Shown: positions 33,201-41,888, numbered from the stretch's first letter. The stretch is DNA of 64,000 bases from Bacteroidales bacterium (GCA_017633255.1 JAGBPS010000026.1:62001-126000); one strand, 5' to 3'. Numbers and translations are program-made. The notes: generated by a model from the letters alone, not told the origin.

Positions 33201-35030
33201 ACGCATTTTGACGGTATAGATAGAGTCGGGGACAAGATTAGTGAGGGTGTAAGGTTTTTGATTTACATCAATGATATTGGTCTCGTCACCGTTGAGAACA
33301 ATCTGCCAGTTGGTAGCGGTGCCGTTCTCGGTCCAGTTCAGGGTCACTTCTGTGGGGACATTGGAGTTGTATGTCACATTAAGTTCAGTGGGGGCAGGAC
33401 AGGAAATCAGGGTGTATAAATTTACGATAACCATGTTGCTGGTGCCACTAGTACAGTTGGCAACCACTCCAAAGCTGTATTGGGTGTTGGATGTGAGATT
33501 TGTGAGGGTGTAAGTGGTATCGTTAACAGTGGCTACAATTGAAGAAGTGTCGGCCATGTTATAAATGGTGTAGTTGTTGGCATTGCCCGACCATGTCAAT
33601 GTTGCTTCGTGAGCGGTGACATTGTTGGCGGTTAGGTTGTTGACAGGGAAGCAGTAGTCTGAGGTAATTTCGGTGATTTCCACATTGTCAATCCATGCAT
33701 TATATTGATAATCGCCGTAGTAATGAACAGCCAACTGGGTAGCAGTGGTAGGAATGACGAAAGTATGAATTGCCCAGTCATATGTTGAGAAAGAACTGTT
33801 GGTGTTATATGGAGTGGGATCCCATATGGTATCGGTGGGGGTAATATAACCAAAATAGAGATTGTCAGAGGGGCGAGTGCCGTAGACAACGCTTACTTGG
33901 AGATTGATTGCACTGCTGCTGACATTCAATATGGGTGAGAAGGCATATTGGTTGTAATCGGAGGCAGTGTTATAAGAACTGAATTGCAATACTTCGCGAC
34001 CATCAACGGTCAAGTAACCCATGCCATTTACACCACCAACGTTCGCTGTATTATTGCTGACTAATGTCCAGCAGTCAAGGGCGCTACTGGTGGTGGCAAA
34101 TGTTTCAGTATATGGCAGGGCGATATTGCAGTTGTGAGCTGTGCCGGTCAGCGTGATGTTGGCATTGGTAGTGCCGCTGGTCAGCGTAATTGTTCCATTG
34201 TCGGTTCCTTCAGTGGTGGGGGAGTATTGCACATATAAAGTGCCACCAATTTGGGCAAGAGAAGCGGTTGTGCCATAGTTGATGCCATCAGTGGAAACTC
34301 CAAAGGGAATAGAGGTGGAGACAGTGATAGTGCTGGTAAGATTGTATCCGTCAACCTGCACGGTTGTATAGACAGGGATTCCAACCATGGCGGACATTGT
34401 AACAGTTGATGGGTTGGCTAAAATGGCGGGTGAGGAGGGTACAAGGGAAACTTCCACATCATCCAAATTTAAAAGGAACTCGTCTGAGCAGTTGAAGTGT
34501 CGGAAAGCAATATATACTGTCTCGCCATTATAAGCGGACAGGTTGATAGTATGGTTTTCCCATGCTGTTTGCTCACGGGTCTGACCAATAGTGGCTTCAT
34601 AAAGTAAGGTGAATGCAGAGGTGTCGGTGTTTGTGGTGGTGGAAATATACACACCATAGTGTTCTGCGGAAAAACTGGCATCCTGACCACATACCCAGAA
34701 CGACAAGGAGGCTATTCCTGTCAGGTTGATGGCAGGTGTGATCAGCCAGTTGTCAGGAGTAATAGCTGTACTGGTTACGTTACTATAAGATCCTGAAAGG
34801 ATAAAACCAGTAGATCCATTATGACCATTGCCAGCAAGGATAACATCTGAGGGAAAGTAGGATACGGGAGATGAGCTGTGTTCCCACATTAGATTGTCGT
34901 TGTTGGCATCAATCTGGGTCCATCCGGAAGGCATCCCGTTGTCGAAATTCTCCGTGAAAATTGGTGTTTGCGCTTTCGCGAAGAAAGCCATCGCAAACAA
35001 AGCGAAGAACATAAGTAGAAATTTTTTCAT
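30273..35030 (-). CDS. T9SS-secreted adhesin with anchor-J and Fn3 domains
   Basis: A 1585-residue surface protein. A signal peptide (FFALFAMAFFAKAQ) is followed by three choice-of-anchor J/cleaved-adhesin jelly-roll domains (about 22-195, 300-455 and 1072-1235, each with ENFDNG or ESFDNG and NWLITP or NWLISP), and fibronectin type III modules between (CPAPTELNVTY, AEVSWTSDAPSF). From about 1247 come beta repeats SLGSVTPNPGTY-like and an InlB B-type repeat (TATPATGYEFANWLDGEG). The end is a type A T9SS sorting domain (about 1517-1585: YVRGAEGHDVFVYDMNGR, then VYMVRID and KKVVIVK). It needs PorU-type processing elsewhere in the genome. Ligand unknown. Confidence 0.92.
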   Translation of the reverse strand: MKKFLLMFFALFAMAFFAKAQTPIFTENFDNGMPSGWTQIDANNDNLMWEHSSSPVSYFPSDVILAGNGHNGSTGFILSGSYSNVTSTAITPDNWLITPAINLTGIASLSFWVCGQDASFSAEHYGVYISTTTNTDTSAFTLLYEATIGQTREQTAWENHTINLSAYNGETVYIAFRHFNCSDEFLLNLDDVEVSLVPSSPAILANPSTVTMSAMVGIPVYTTVQVDGYNLTSTITVSTSIPFGVSTDGINYGTTASLAQIGGTLYVQYSPTTEGTDNGTITLTSGTTNANITLTGTAHNCNIALPYTETFATTSSALDCWTLVSNNTANVGGVNGMGYLTVDGREVLQFSSYNTASDYNQYAFSPILNVSSSAINLQVSVVYGTRPSDNLYFGYITPTDTIWDPTPYNTNSSFSTYDWAIHTFVIPTTATQLAVHYYGDYQYNAWIDNVEITEITSDYCFPVNNLTANNVTAHEATLTWSGNANNYTIYNMADTSSIVATVNDTTYTLTNLTSNTQYSFGVVANCTSGTSNMVIVNLYTLISCPAPTELNVTYNSNVPTEVTLNWTENGTATNWQIVLNGDETNIIDVNQKPYTLTNLVPDSIYTVKMRAICDVDDQSTWSSSTSFEPTSKTVIGSGNGTNNFLPTSCYYSYSLNQQIYTVAELGNAGLIESVDFYNNSNTARTRNLSIYMVSTAKDTFASATDWISVTPANLQYSGNVTFAPKAWTTITLDGFAYDGLSNVAIIIDDNSGSYSSSTQFLTFDANNQALSIHSDNTNYDVTAPAYNGTVMDIKNQIRIAKGDLIDCMKPAGVIISYTGGLTAEVSWTSDAPSFNISVNDVVTNNVTSPYTLTGLDLNTNYTVSVQAVCDASSTSAWTNPTSFTTDACMPENQCNITIVGADSYGDGWSGNAINIIQDGVTIGTFTVASGFNNTETYSVCTGVPVNFSWVEGSYADEANFEIRDGGNTVVYTGNGDDLVEDIIFFTLNDACPSCMPAAELTVDAATVNSITISWTGTAASYDIYNGEVFVANITNTTYTFNGLTPATSYVFSVQAICSVDDSAAITTISTMTECEDITTLPYHESFDNGLACWSTINASADGLPWYFLDDNTYAHTGNGAAISFSYYNYDAIHANNWLISPKFVLPTVIDDSLSLSWWHRVDPYYPSELYDVMISTTTNDTASFTTTLLSVSPDSVGIYVQKMVDITAYAGQEIYIAFHHHDSYNEDFLLIDDIELFESSYEPLTPDSLIINLTVNDSNLGSVTPNPGTYIVAENETLMITATPNDGISFQGYRVLWNGVILTNIPAEANPFPCTVSSALIQLGEITVMAMFSDGTGAPDSLTLIVNTDDATMGTTNPTPGTYKYAVGDTSYVAAIPNDNYHFLYWIESLYIAGTVVMRDTLSADTVYCAITQMMANMTLSLTAYFEANEVTYYNVSVTSSNEEMGTVSSDVPLGQVAENTVVTVTATPATGYEFANWLDGEGNIVNASNPYTFTVTEDITLIANFQVCIGINDVDASNVLIYANNSTIYVRGAEGHDVFVYDMNGRCIYQHADVNETETISMSSAGVYMVRIDNAIFKKVVIVK

Positions 35031-35102
35031 AGTGTTTTAATTTAGTTTGTAATAAATGAATTTAGTTGATATTTATGTTTTTTTATTATCAATAATAAGA
35101 TG

Positions 35103-35110
35103 CAAATATA
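35103..35110 (-). promoter_or_regulatory. -7 element TATATTTG of the adhesin gene
   Basis: TATATTTG on the minus strand, 73 bases before the ATG, with TTTG (35127-35130) 16 bases upstream. Confidence 0.55.
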
Positions 35111-35164
35111 CAATATTTTTAAATGTCAAAATCATTGTCAGTCGAAAATTCTGTTAAATTTTCG

Positions 35165-35172
35165 TATTTTTG
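35165..35172 (+). promoter_or_regulatory. -7 element TATTTTTG of the MscS-type gene
   Basis: TATTTTTG, 39 bases before the ATG at 35211. Confidence 0.6.
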
Positions 35173-35210
35173 CCAACTCATTTTAAATCCAATAGATAAA
35201 AATCAAAGGT

Positions 35211-37802
35211 ATGAAAAAGATATTAGTTTTTGCTCTGCTGTGTGTGCTGACGGTGTTTCAGGCCCATGCGGTGCTGAAGGAGAAGGATTTACCCCAGACT
35301 TTGGGTGTGTTGCGCGCTGAGCTGGAACATGCCTATAATCAGCAACAGATTTTGATGGGTATGATTGAGAAACGCAATGTGGAACAGCATGCCAACTTGA
35401 TTAGGATGATGCAGAGCAGCAATCAGATAGCCCTGATGTTGTATTCGCAGAATGCCGATTTTACCTTCGACATGGCCTACGCTTGTCAAGCGGCCACCGA
35501 GCAGTATCACCAGCTGAAACAGCGCAATATGCCTTATAACAAGATGATTGAGCGCCTTCAGTCTGAGATAGAACGCTACGATGCTCTGATTCAGACCTTG
35601 CAGAACTTGCCCCCGCGCATGTTGCCCAACGGAGAGCTGGCCGGCTTACCCGATTCGATTCGGAATTCTATGCCCAAAATGTTGCTTGACACCGCCAAAA
35701 ACCTGCTGTATATTCTGGACCAGCAGGGACTGGAAGACCGCCAGGCCTGCGTGGATTATGCCACCGCCCTGCGCGACAACTACGTGAAGATGCTTGAAAA
35801 CTTGGAACGAGACCAGGAACACTATGAAAAGGTGAGCAATAGGGTGAAGACATTGTACAATTATGCCCAGTCGAAATACGAGAATATCCAGAAAAACATT
35901 TTTACGAATGGCGGCCAGAATTATTTTCAAACCTTGAAAAGACTGAAGATCAACATGGCTATAGCCAAACAGGATGTGGACGGCAGATACAAGCCTTTCG
36001 GTACGCGTTCGGAATGGCGAGGCCCTGTGGTCTTGGGTATTAGCATATTCATGCTGTTTTATATTTTGGTGGCCAGTCTGCTCAGTTATGTCATCGTGCG
36101 CTGGTTGCTGCCAAAAAAATGGCGCAATTATTTCAAGGAAAACAACAAACGTCCTTTCGTGATGCTGGCTTTCGGATTCGTGATTTTTGCCATTTCCATC
36201 ACCATCGCCATGTTCTTTGTGAAACAGAATTTCGTGAGAATGGCCATCAACCTGATGATTTTCTTCTCGTGGCTGGTGGAAGTGATTTTGATATCGCTGC
36301 TGATCAGGTTGGACGACAAACAAATACGTGCCGGTATGCGCTCGTACACTCCGTTTGTGATTATGGCTTTTGTGGTGATTGTCTTCCGTATGATCTTGAT
36401 TCCCAACAATCTGGTCAACCTGATTTATCCGCCTATCCTGTTGCTGTTCACCATTTGGCAGCTCAGGGTGATGCGAAAAAAAGTGGCCAAGCTGCCCGAC
36501 AGCGATTTGATCTACACGGTGGTGTCGTGCATCGTGATGGTAGTGTCGTGTGTGGCTTCATGGTTGGGTTATGTGTTGCTGGCGGTTCAGATTATGTTAT
36601 GGTGGATGATACAGCTGGCGGCTATCCAAACCCTTACCTGTTTGTATGATTTGGCCAAAATGTACGAGTCTCGTCGTCTGGTTCGCAAGATTGCCACGGA
36701 GAAGGGTGAGAAAATCAGAAATGACGCTGACTTGCAAAGGTTTTTCAGAAAAATCCAGCCCAAGATGAACAAGGGAGAGTATATCGGGCAGACCTGGTTC
36801 TATGATTTTCTTTTCAAGGCTTTGTTGCCGGTAATGGCGGTGCTGTCGATCCCGTTTGGTGTTTATTGGGCCTCCACCATTTTTGAGATGACCTCTGTTT
36901 GCCGCAAGATTTTCTTCTATGTATTCCTCGACAAACCTGGTTTTATCCAGCTTTCCCTGTATAAGATATGTTTGGTACTGGAGCTGTTTTTCATTTTCCG
37001 CTACTTGAGTTATGCCATCAAGTCGTTCTACCGGATGTTGAAAAAACGTAGCAACAAAGACGACAAAACGAAAAGCAATTTCACGCTGGCCAACAATATC
37101 ATCGCCATTCTGGTATGGGGCTTGTACGCAGTGGCCACACTGATGATTTTGCAGGTGCCGAGCAGTGGTATCTCTATTGTGATGGCAGGTTTGGCTACCG
37201 GTCTTGGTTTCGCCATGAAGGACTTGCTGGAGAACTTTGTCTATGGTATCTCGCTCATGACCGGACGTCTGCGGGTAGGCGACTACATCGAGTGTGACGG
37301 CATACAGGGTAGGGTGGACAGCATCAATTACCAGAGTACGCAGATTGTGACCCTTGATGGAAGTATTATGGCTTTCCAGAATTCGGCTCTGTTCAGCAAG
37401 AATTTCAAAAACCTGACCCGTAATCATGGCTATGTGATGGTGAAAATACCAGTGGGAGTAGCTTACGGTGTGAATGTGGAGAAGGTCCGCAATGTGATGA
37501 TAAAAAGCTTGGATGCCATGTCCATCAAGAACGATGCGGGCAAGAATGTAGTGGATCCCAAACAGGGCTTCAAGGTGATCTTCAACGATTTTGGCGATAG
37601 TAGCGTGGATTTGTTTGTGACATGCTGGGTGCTGGTGGAAGAGAAAGCGGGTGTTGTGGCCAAAATCAAAGAGGTGATTTATAATACATTGAACAAGAAT
37701 AAGATTGAAATCCCCTTCCCGCAGCGGGATGTTTATATACGGCAGATGCCGAAATACGAGGCGACAGGTGATAGTGGACAGGGGTCAGAAGTTAAGAACT
37801 GA
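35211..37802 (+). CDS. Large MscS-family mechanosensitive channel
   Basis: An 863-residue channel of the large MscS/MscK-like class. A signal peptide (VFALLCVLTVFQAHA) leads into a 240-residue helical, Gln/Glu-rich periplasmic region with coiled coils. Membrane helices begin at about 270 (VVLGISIFMLFYILVASLLSYV) and about ten follow. The pore helix and MscS beta domain are at about 627-790: GISIVMAGLATGLGFAMKDLLENF, then GRLRVGDYIECDG and NYQSTQIVTLDGSIMAFQNS. The C-terminal alpha/beta domain follows. It should release solutes under membrane tension. Its stop codon is part of a heptamer repeat. Confidence 0.92.
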   Translation: MKKILVFALLCVLTVFQAHAVLKEKDLPQTLGVLRAELEHAYNQQQILMGMIEKRNVEQHANLIRMMQSSNQIALMLYSQNADFTFDMAYACQAATEQYHQLKQRNMPYNKMIERLQSEIERYDALIQTLQNLPPRMLPNGELAGLPDSIRNSMPKMLLDTAKNLLYILDQQGLEDRQACVDYATALRDNYVKMLENLERDQEHYEKVSNRVKTLYNYAQSKYENIQKNIFTNGGQNYFQTLKRLKINMAIAKQDVDGRYKPFGTRSEWRGPVVLGISIFMLFYILVASLLSYVIVRWLLPKKWRNYFKENNKRPFVMLAFGFVIFAISITIAMFFVKQNFVRMAINLMIFFSWLVEVILISLLIRLDDKQIRAGMRSYTPFVIMAFVVIVFRMILIPNNLVNLIYPPILLLFTIWQLRVMRKKVAKLPDSDLIYTVVSCIVMVVSCVASWLGYVLLAVQIMLWWMIQLAAIQTLTCLYDLAKMYESRRLVRKIATEKGEKIRNDADLQRFFRKIQPKMNKGEYIGQTWFYDFLFKALLPVMAVLSIPFGVYWASTIFEMTSVCRKIFFYVFLDKPGFIQLSLYKICLVLELFFIFRYLSYAIKSFYRMLKKRSNKDDKTKSNFTLANNIIAILVWGLYAVATLMILQVPSSGISIVMAGLATGLGFAMKDLLENFVYGISLMTGRLRVGDYIECDGIQGRVDSINYQSTQIVTLDGSIMAFQNSALFSKNFKNLTRNHGYVMVKIPVGVAYGVNVEKVRNVMIKSLDAMSIKNDAGKNVVDPKQGFKVIFNDFGDSSVDLFVTCWVLVEEKAGVVAKIKEVIYNTLNKNKIEIPFPQRDVYIRQMPKYEATGDSGQGSEVKN

Positions 37803-37827
37803 AAACTGAAAACTGAAACCTGAAAAT
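37793..37827. repeat. Heptamer repeats TGAAAAC across the stop codon
   Basis: TAAGAAC, TGAAAAC, TGAAAAC, TGAAACC and TGAAAAT in tandem; the TGA at 37800-37802 is the stop codon of the MscS-type gene. Confidence 0.8.
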
Positions 37828-37866
37828 TAAGAACTTGGAATTGTTCCATTAGCACCTTAAAAATCA

Positions 37867-37918
37867 TTTGCTAATTTGCTAATTAACTAATTTGCTAATT
37901 GAAATTTTCGTATCTTTG
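37867..37918 (+). promoter_or_regulatory. TTTGCTAA repeats and -7 element before the BadF-type gene
   Basis: TTTGCTAA, TTTGCTAA, TTAACTAA and TTTGCTAA (37867-37898), then TATCTTTG at 37911-37918, 16 bases after the last TTTG; ATG at 37941. Confidence 0.7.
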
Positions 37919-37940
37919 CAAAGTACATTATTTTGAATAG

Positions 37941-38810
37941 ATGAAAGAGAAAAATTCGGATATACATATCATAATAGACGCGGGGGCTACCAAAACCGAA
38001 TTTGCGGTGATGCAGGGGAAGGAGCTGGCGCATCAGTTTTTCGCTACGGGCATCAATGCCAATTATTCCACCGATGAGCAAATCGACAAGGTGTTCGTGC
38101 ATTTTGTGCAGTCGCTTCCGAAGGATTATTCCCAGCCGGCGCAAATCACCTACTATGGGGCGGGCTGTGCCGGCGAGCAGAATGCTATGCGTATTGCGGC
38201 GGTCATCGCCAAATATTTCACTTCCGCGTCGTTCAAAATTTATTCCGATCTGATGGAGGCATGCCACGCATTGTGCGGCAAGCAGCCGGGATTAGTGGCC
38301 ATTTTGGGTACTGGCTCGAGCTCTTGTCTGTACGATGGTGAGAAAATTGTGAAACGCGCTCCTTCGTTGGGTTATTTGATAGGAGATGAGGGCAGCGGTA
38401 CGCATCTTGGCAAGAAGCTGGTGTCCGCTTACATGATGGAAAAACTGCCAATGTACATGCTGGATGAGATTGAGAAAACTTTTGATATCAATCCTCCGAA
38501 AGTGATTCAGCGCATCTATCGCAAGGCCAGTCCGAATAAGTTTTTCGCCTCTTTTTCGCCTTTTATCCAGAAGTATGCCGAAGATCCGGTTATCAGGACT
38601 TTGTGCAAGGAGGCTTTTGCAGAATTCTTCGACAACCAGATTGGCTATTATGATAAAAACACTTACACTTCGGTGAGTTTGATGGGCTCTGTGGCCTTCC
38701 ATTTCAAAGATATCATCTCTGAAGTGGCAGCGGAGAAGGAGGTTGTATTGGGTACCATTATCGGTTCCCCGATGCCGAAATTGATGGAATATCATACACA
38801 ATATGTTTAA
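37941..38810 (+). CDS. BadF/BadG/BcrA/BcrD-type ATPase, N-acetylglucosamine kinase-like
   Basis: A 289-residue member of the sugar kinase/ASKHA superfamily. The phosphate-1 loop IIIDAGATKTEFAVM starts at about residue 9, phosphate-2 VAILGTGSSSCLY is at about 118, and GYLIGDEGSGTHLGKKL follows at about 140, the typical NAGK/BadF pattern. Phosphorylation of N-acetylglucosamine from cell-wall turnover is the likeliest role, by family resemblance only. No neighbouring sugar gene supports it. Length is near the lower end of the family but all motifs are present. Confidence 0.87.
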   Translation: MKEKNSDIHIIIDAGATKTEFAVMQGKELAHQFFATGINANYSTDEQIDKVFVHFVQSLPKDYSQPAQITYYGAGCAGEQNAMRIAAVIAKYFTSASFKIYSDLMEACHALCGKQPGLVAILGTGSSSCLYDGEKIVKRAPSLGYLIGDEGSGTHLGKKLVSAYMMEKLPMYMLDEIEKTFDINPPKVIQRIYRKASPNKFFASFSPFIQKYAEDPVIRTLCKEAFAEFFDNQIGYYDKNTYTSVSLMGSVAFHFKDIISEVAAEKEVVLGTIIGSPMPKLMEYHTQYV

Positions 38811-38858
38811 TGGTTTGTGCGTTTAATTTTTATTGAGAAGCACGGATAAAACTACCCC

Positions 38859-38891
38859 GCCCTTCGGGCACCCGTTGAAGACTTCGTCTTC
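38859..38891. repeat. Two small hairpins after the kinase gene
   Basis: GCCCTTCGGGC (38859-38869) and GAAGAC-TTC-GTCTTC (38877-38891), preceded by CCCC. No T-run follows, so they resemble the repeat hairpins elsewhere in the window more than a terminator. Confidence 0.5.
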
Positions 38892-38999
38892 TTTTCCTCT
38901 TCGCTCGGCATACTCAAAGTAAACTATGAATCTGCACTCGCTCATTCGTCAAATCTAAAAGAATGGGAATTAAAACTTCAACAATACAACAAAAATACC

Positions 39000-39404
39000 A
39001 TGGTAATCAATAGTCAGAACGAATTATCAGCAGTGGCGGAAGACCTGCTGCGGAAACATGCGGATGAGCGTGTCTTCGGCTTCTATGGTGAAATGGGGGC
39101 AGGCAAGACCACGCTGATCAAAGAAATCTGCCGTCAGCTGGGCGTTACCGCTACCACTTCCAGTCCCACTTTTGCCATTGTGAACGAGTATTTCACGGAA
39201 GAAGGGGAGCCTGTTTATCATTTTGACTTTTACAGAATAGATTCGATTGACGAGGCAGTGAAAATCGGTTTTGACGATTATTTGTACAGCGGAAATTATT
39301 GTTTTATCGAATGGACGGAAAAGGTGGAGGAGATGTTGCCCGACGATTATGTGAGGGTACAGATCGACGTTTTGGAAAACGGAAAAAGAGAATTTAAATA
39401 CTAG
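39000..39404 (+). CDS. tsaE: tRNA threonylcarbamoyladenosine biosynthesis ATPase
   Basis: A 134-residue TsaE, the ATPase that works with TsaB and TsaD to make the t6A modification at position 37 of ANN-decoding tRNAs. Walker A GEMGAGKTTLIKEI (about 31-44), the family stretch SSPTFAIVNEY (about 58-68), HFDFYRI and the closing CFIEWTEKVEEMLP are all present. Full length. It is followed four bases after its stop by an alanine dehydrogenase-domain gene and then a SEL1-repeat gene, so an operon is likely. Confidence 0.95.
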   Translation: MVINSQNELSAVAEDLLRKHADERVFGFYGEMGAGKTTLIKEICRQLGVTATTSSPTFAIVNEYFTEEGEPVYHFDFYRIDSIDEAVKIGFDDYLYSGNYCFIEWTEKVEEMLPDDYVRVQIDVLENGKREFKY

Positions 39405-39408
39405 GGAT

Positions 39409-40116
39409 ATGGACTTGGCGATGCACTATTTGCCGGAGGCGAAAACGCAGGAACAGACGTTTTATCTTGAAGAGATAGAGCAGCCTGTGACTTTGGGTTT
39501 GGTGCGGGGTGACCGGCCGATTCCCGATGTGGTGCTGTTTACACCGGAGGTGGTGGGAAAAATGACAGAGCAGGGAATCAAGGTTTACGTGCAGCGGGAC
39601 TATGCCTCCCATACTCGTTTCAGCAATATGGATTATGCCGATGCCGGCGCCGAAATTATCGATGATTTCTTTCCTTTGGTGGAAGTGTCGAAGGTGCTGG
39701 TGAAATTTTCCCCTTTTACCGAACAAGAGCTGGAATTGCTGAGAGATGGGCAGATTGTAGTCTCAAGAGTGATATTCAATGAGCTGACACACCGGTATAT
39801 CCAATTGCTCCAGCAGAAGCAGGCGTATGCGATAGCTATCAACCTGATTACGGGCAAGGATAATTGGAGTGAGCTGGACAATATCCTGATGTCTTCGGCG
39901 GATGCCGATATCATGAACAAGCGTCTGGGCATGTTTATCTTACCTTTGGTGGAAGCCATATTGTTTTCCAAGAATTTCAGGGTGGTGGTGCAGACCAATC
40001 CCGCCTTGTTGCAGAGCGTTTTTTGCTATAAAGGAATCCTTTGTAACCGTGTTATCGCCGAGCAACTGGACATGATGTGGAAGGATATTCTTTCGCTGTG
40101 TTTTGACTTGAATTAG
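39409..40116 (+). CDS. Stand-alone alanine dehydrogenase/PNT N-terminal domain protein
   Basis: A 235-residue protein that resembles only the N-terminal catalytic domain of alanine dehydrogenase and transhydrogenase alpha subunits: PDVVLFTPEVVGKMTEQGIKVYVQ, DYADAGAEI, VLVKFSPFTEQELELLRDGQIVVSR and the helix HRYIQLLQQKQAYAIAINLI. The NAD-binding Rossmann domain (GxGxxG, usually 130 residues) is absent; after residue 145 there is instead a short helical segment ending in MWKDILSLCFDLN. The start context is immediately after tsaE. It cannot work as a normal dehydrogenase; a regulatory or ligand-binding role is possible. There is no sign of a frameshift in the reading frame. Confidence 0.7.
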   Translation: MDLAMHYLPEAKTQEQTFYLEEIEQPVTLGLVRGDRPIPDVVLFTPEVVGKMTEQGIKVYVQRDYASHTRFSNMDYADAGAEIIDDFFPLVEVSKVLVKFSPFTEQELELLRDGQIVVSRVIFNELTHRYIQLLQQKQAYAIAINLITGKDNWSELDNILMSSADADIMNKRLGMFILPLVEAILFSKNFRVVVQTNPALLQSVFCYKGILCNRVIAEQLDMMWKDILSLCFDLN

Positions 40117-40150
40117 TGTAATGGAACCGATTGGTTCTCAGTTAAGTACT

Positions 40151-41725
40151 ATGACATCATATTGTTTTTTTCTGAGGAAATCCGTACTGATAGGATTGTT
40201 TATGCTGCTGTGCAACTTTATGACGGCGCAGGAATATAGCGATGACTTTTATACATTTGAGCAGAACATGGTCAAATGCAAGAAGGATGCCGAGGCTGTG
40301 CGGGCTGATTTGGATGCAGTGGTTCGTTCTTGTGAGGAAATTGTCCGCACACATCCGAGTGAGGGTCCCCGTGCGTTGCTCCTAGTGGGAGAATTATACA
40401 AAGATGCCGCCAATGAGGAACTTTGTGACAGCCGTCTTTCCCAAAAGTATTACCGCAGGGCATATGCCACATCAGCCCCCGATGACCACTTTACTCGTTC
40501 CAAAGCTCTGTATTGTCAGGGCTTGTTGTATTATTATAACCTTCAGGATTTTCCACAAGACTTTGATTCCGCCTATTACTATTTCAATCAGGCGGCACGA
40601 TATGAGGACTTGTATTTGGTGGGAGTGGCCACATTGTTACAATATGGTTTTGGAGTAGAGCAAGATGAAAAGTCCGCATTAGCCAATTATGCGGTCGCTA
40701 TTGCTGGTGGAAGCGACTGTTTCGCTGATTTCTACGCTACGGAATATACTCTTCGTGCCCGAACAAATGGCATTTTGAATACAGAGGCCTACGACAATTA
40801 CCGCAGGTATTTCGTAGAGAATAATCTGAATAGGAACTGGTCATCTGCTTTGCCTCTTTTGAAGGCGGCGGCGGAAGCGGGTTATCCTCCGGCAATGCTG
40901 GACTTGTCCATTTTTTATATGAATGGAAAAATTATCTCTGACCGGCAAGAAATAATTGATCAGGCTGACCGTGTATTACAGCAGGCCGTCAAGGCAGGTT
41001 ATGTGCCGGCAATGTACCAGTATGGTTTTCTGCAGGAGTGCCAGTTGACTTCTGCTGGGGATAAAAGGGCTAAAACCATGTTTGAATATTATAAGCGTTC
41101 CGCGGAAGCGGGGTATGCTCCAGGGCAATATGCCACGGGAATATGTTACCTGAAAGGCTATGGTGTCAAGCAGGATTTGGAAAAGGCGGGAGAGTGGGTG
41201 ACAGCTGCCGTAAACCAGGGCTATAAACGTGCCGTTGAAGGGCAGAATTCAGTGTTGGCACAGATTGAAAAAATCAATGCGGAGAAGGAGAATGCCCGGC
41301 AGGAACGTATTCGCAAATGGGCAATGGCTATGGAGATTATCGCAGGGGTGGCCAATGTCGCAAGTCAGGCCATGACGGTGAATGTGCCGACCTCCTCACA
41401 GCATTACGCTAACTCCTCACAGGTGTTGAACGGTACACCTGCCCAGACAAAATCCGAAGTGTCGTCACAAACAGCCTCCACGGAAGTCAGCAAAGGGTAT
41501 TTCCCAGTGGTGAAGATAGGAAAAGGCTTTGGTCAGACATGGTCGGATGCCAAGGGAACTGTGGAAGTTTGTGAAAATACCCGAAGCAAAATCAAAAGCA
41601 TCAAAATCGGTAATAGATACTTCACGCTGTCGGAAAACAGGAAAAATGAGTTTTTGGGTGTGTCTGTAGCAAGATATAACTATTTCACCATCATAAACGA
41701 TGTGTATTATTTTGTCGCTCTATAA
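40151..41725 (+). CDS. Secreted SEL1-like repeat protein
   Basis: A 524-residue exported protein. The ATG at 40151 gives the best signal peptide (SVLIGLFMLLCNFMTAQ); another in-frame ATG ten codons earlier is possible. Residues about 80-400 hold SEL1/TPR-type helical repeats (LVGVATLLQYGFGVEQDEKSALANYAVAIAGG, YPPAMLDLSIFYMNGK, YVPAMYQYGFLQE, YAPGQYATGICYLKGYGVKQDLEKAGEWVTAA), followed by a Lys/Glu-rich coiled coil, a Ser/Thr-rich linker and a C-terminal domain that I do not recognise. Such repeats mediate protein-protein contacts. It may be co-transcribed with tsaE. Confidence 0.75.
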   Translation: MTSYCFFLRKSVLIGLFMLLCNFMTAQEYSDDFYTFEQNMVKCKKDAEAVRADLDAVVRSCEEIVRTHPSEGPRALLLVGELYKDAANEELCDSRLSQKYYRRAYATSAPDDHFTRSKALYCQGLLYYYNLQDFPQDFDSAYYYFNQAARYEDLYLVGVATLLQYGFGVEQDEKSALANYAVAIAGGSDCFADFYATEYTLRARTNGILNTEAYDNYRRYFVENNLNRNWSSALPLLKAAAEAGYPPAMLDLSIFYMNGKIISDRQEIIDQADRVLQQAVKAGYVPAMYQYGFLQECQLTSAGDKRAKTMFEYYKRSAEAGYAPGQYATGICYLKGYGVKQDLEKAGEWVTAAVNQGYKRAVEGQNSVLAQIEKINAEKENARQERIRKWAMAMEIIAGVANVASQAMTVNVPTSSQHYANSSQVLNGTPAQTKSEVSSQTASTEVSKGYFPVVKIGKGFGQTWSDAKGTVEVCENTRSKIKSIKIGNRYFTLSENRKNEFLGVSVARYNYFTIINDVYYFVAL

Positions 41726-41821
41726 TACCATCATTTCTAATTAGATTCGAATAAAAGTAAAAGTCTGATATTTTTTTTCTTCAAAACAAAAATAATTCTT
41801 TTTTTGTACAGAAAAAATTAC

Positions 41822-41829
41822 TATCTTTG
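41822..41829 (+). promoter_or_regulatory. -7 element TATCTTTG of the large GTPase-like gene
   Basis: TATCTTTG, 59 bases before the ATG, with a T-rich TTTTTTTG run 15 bases upstream. Confidence 0.65.
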
Positions 41830-41888
41830 CACCGCTTTTTCTGAAAAACAATATCTTTTTTACATAATAACCTAAAACACAATTTTTT

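Noticed and set aside
35646-36323. 225-codon minus-strand frame opposite the MscS-type gene
   Set aside because: Gln/His-rich antisense of a helical coding region without its own signals.
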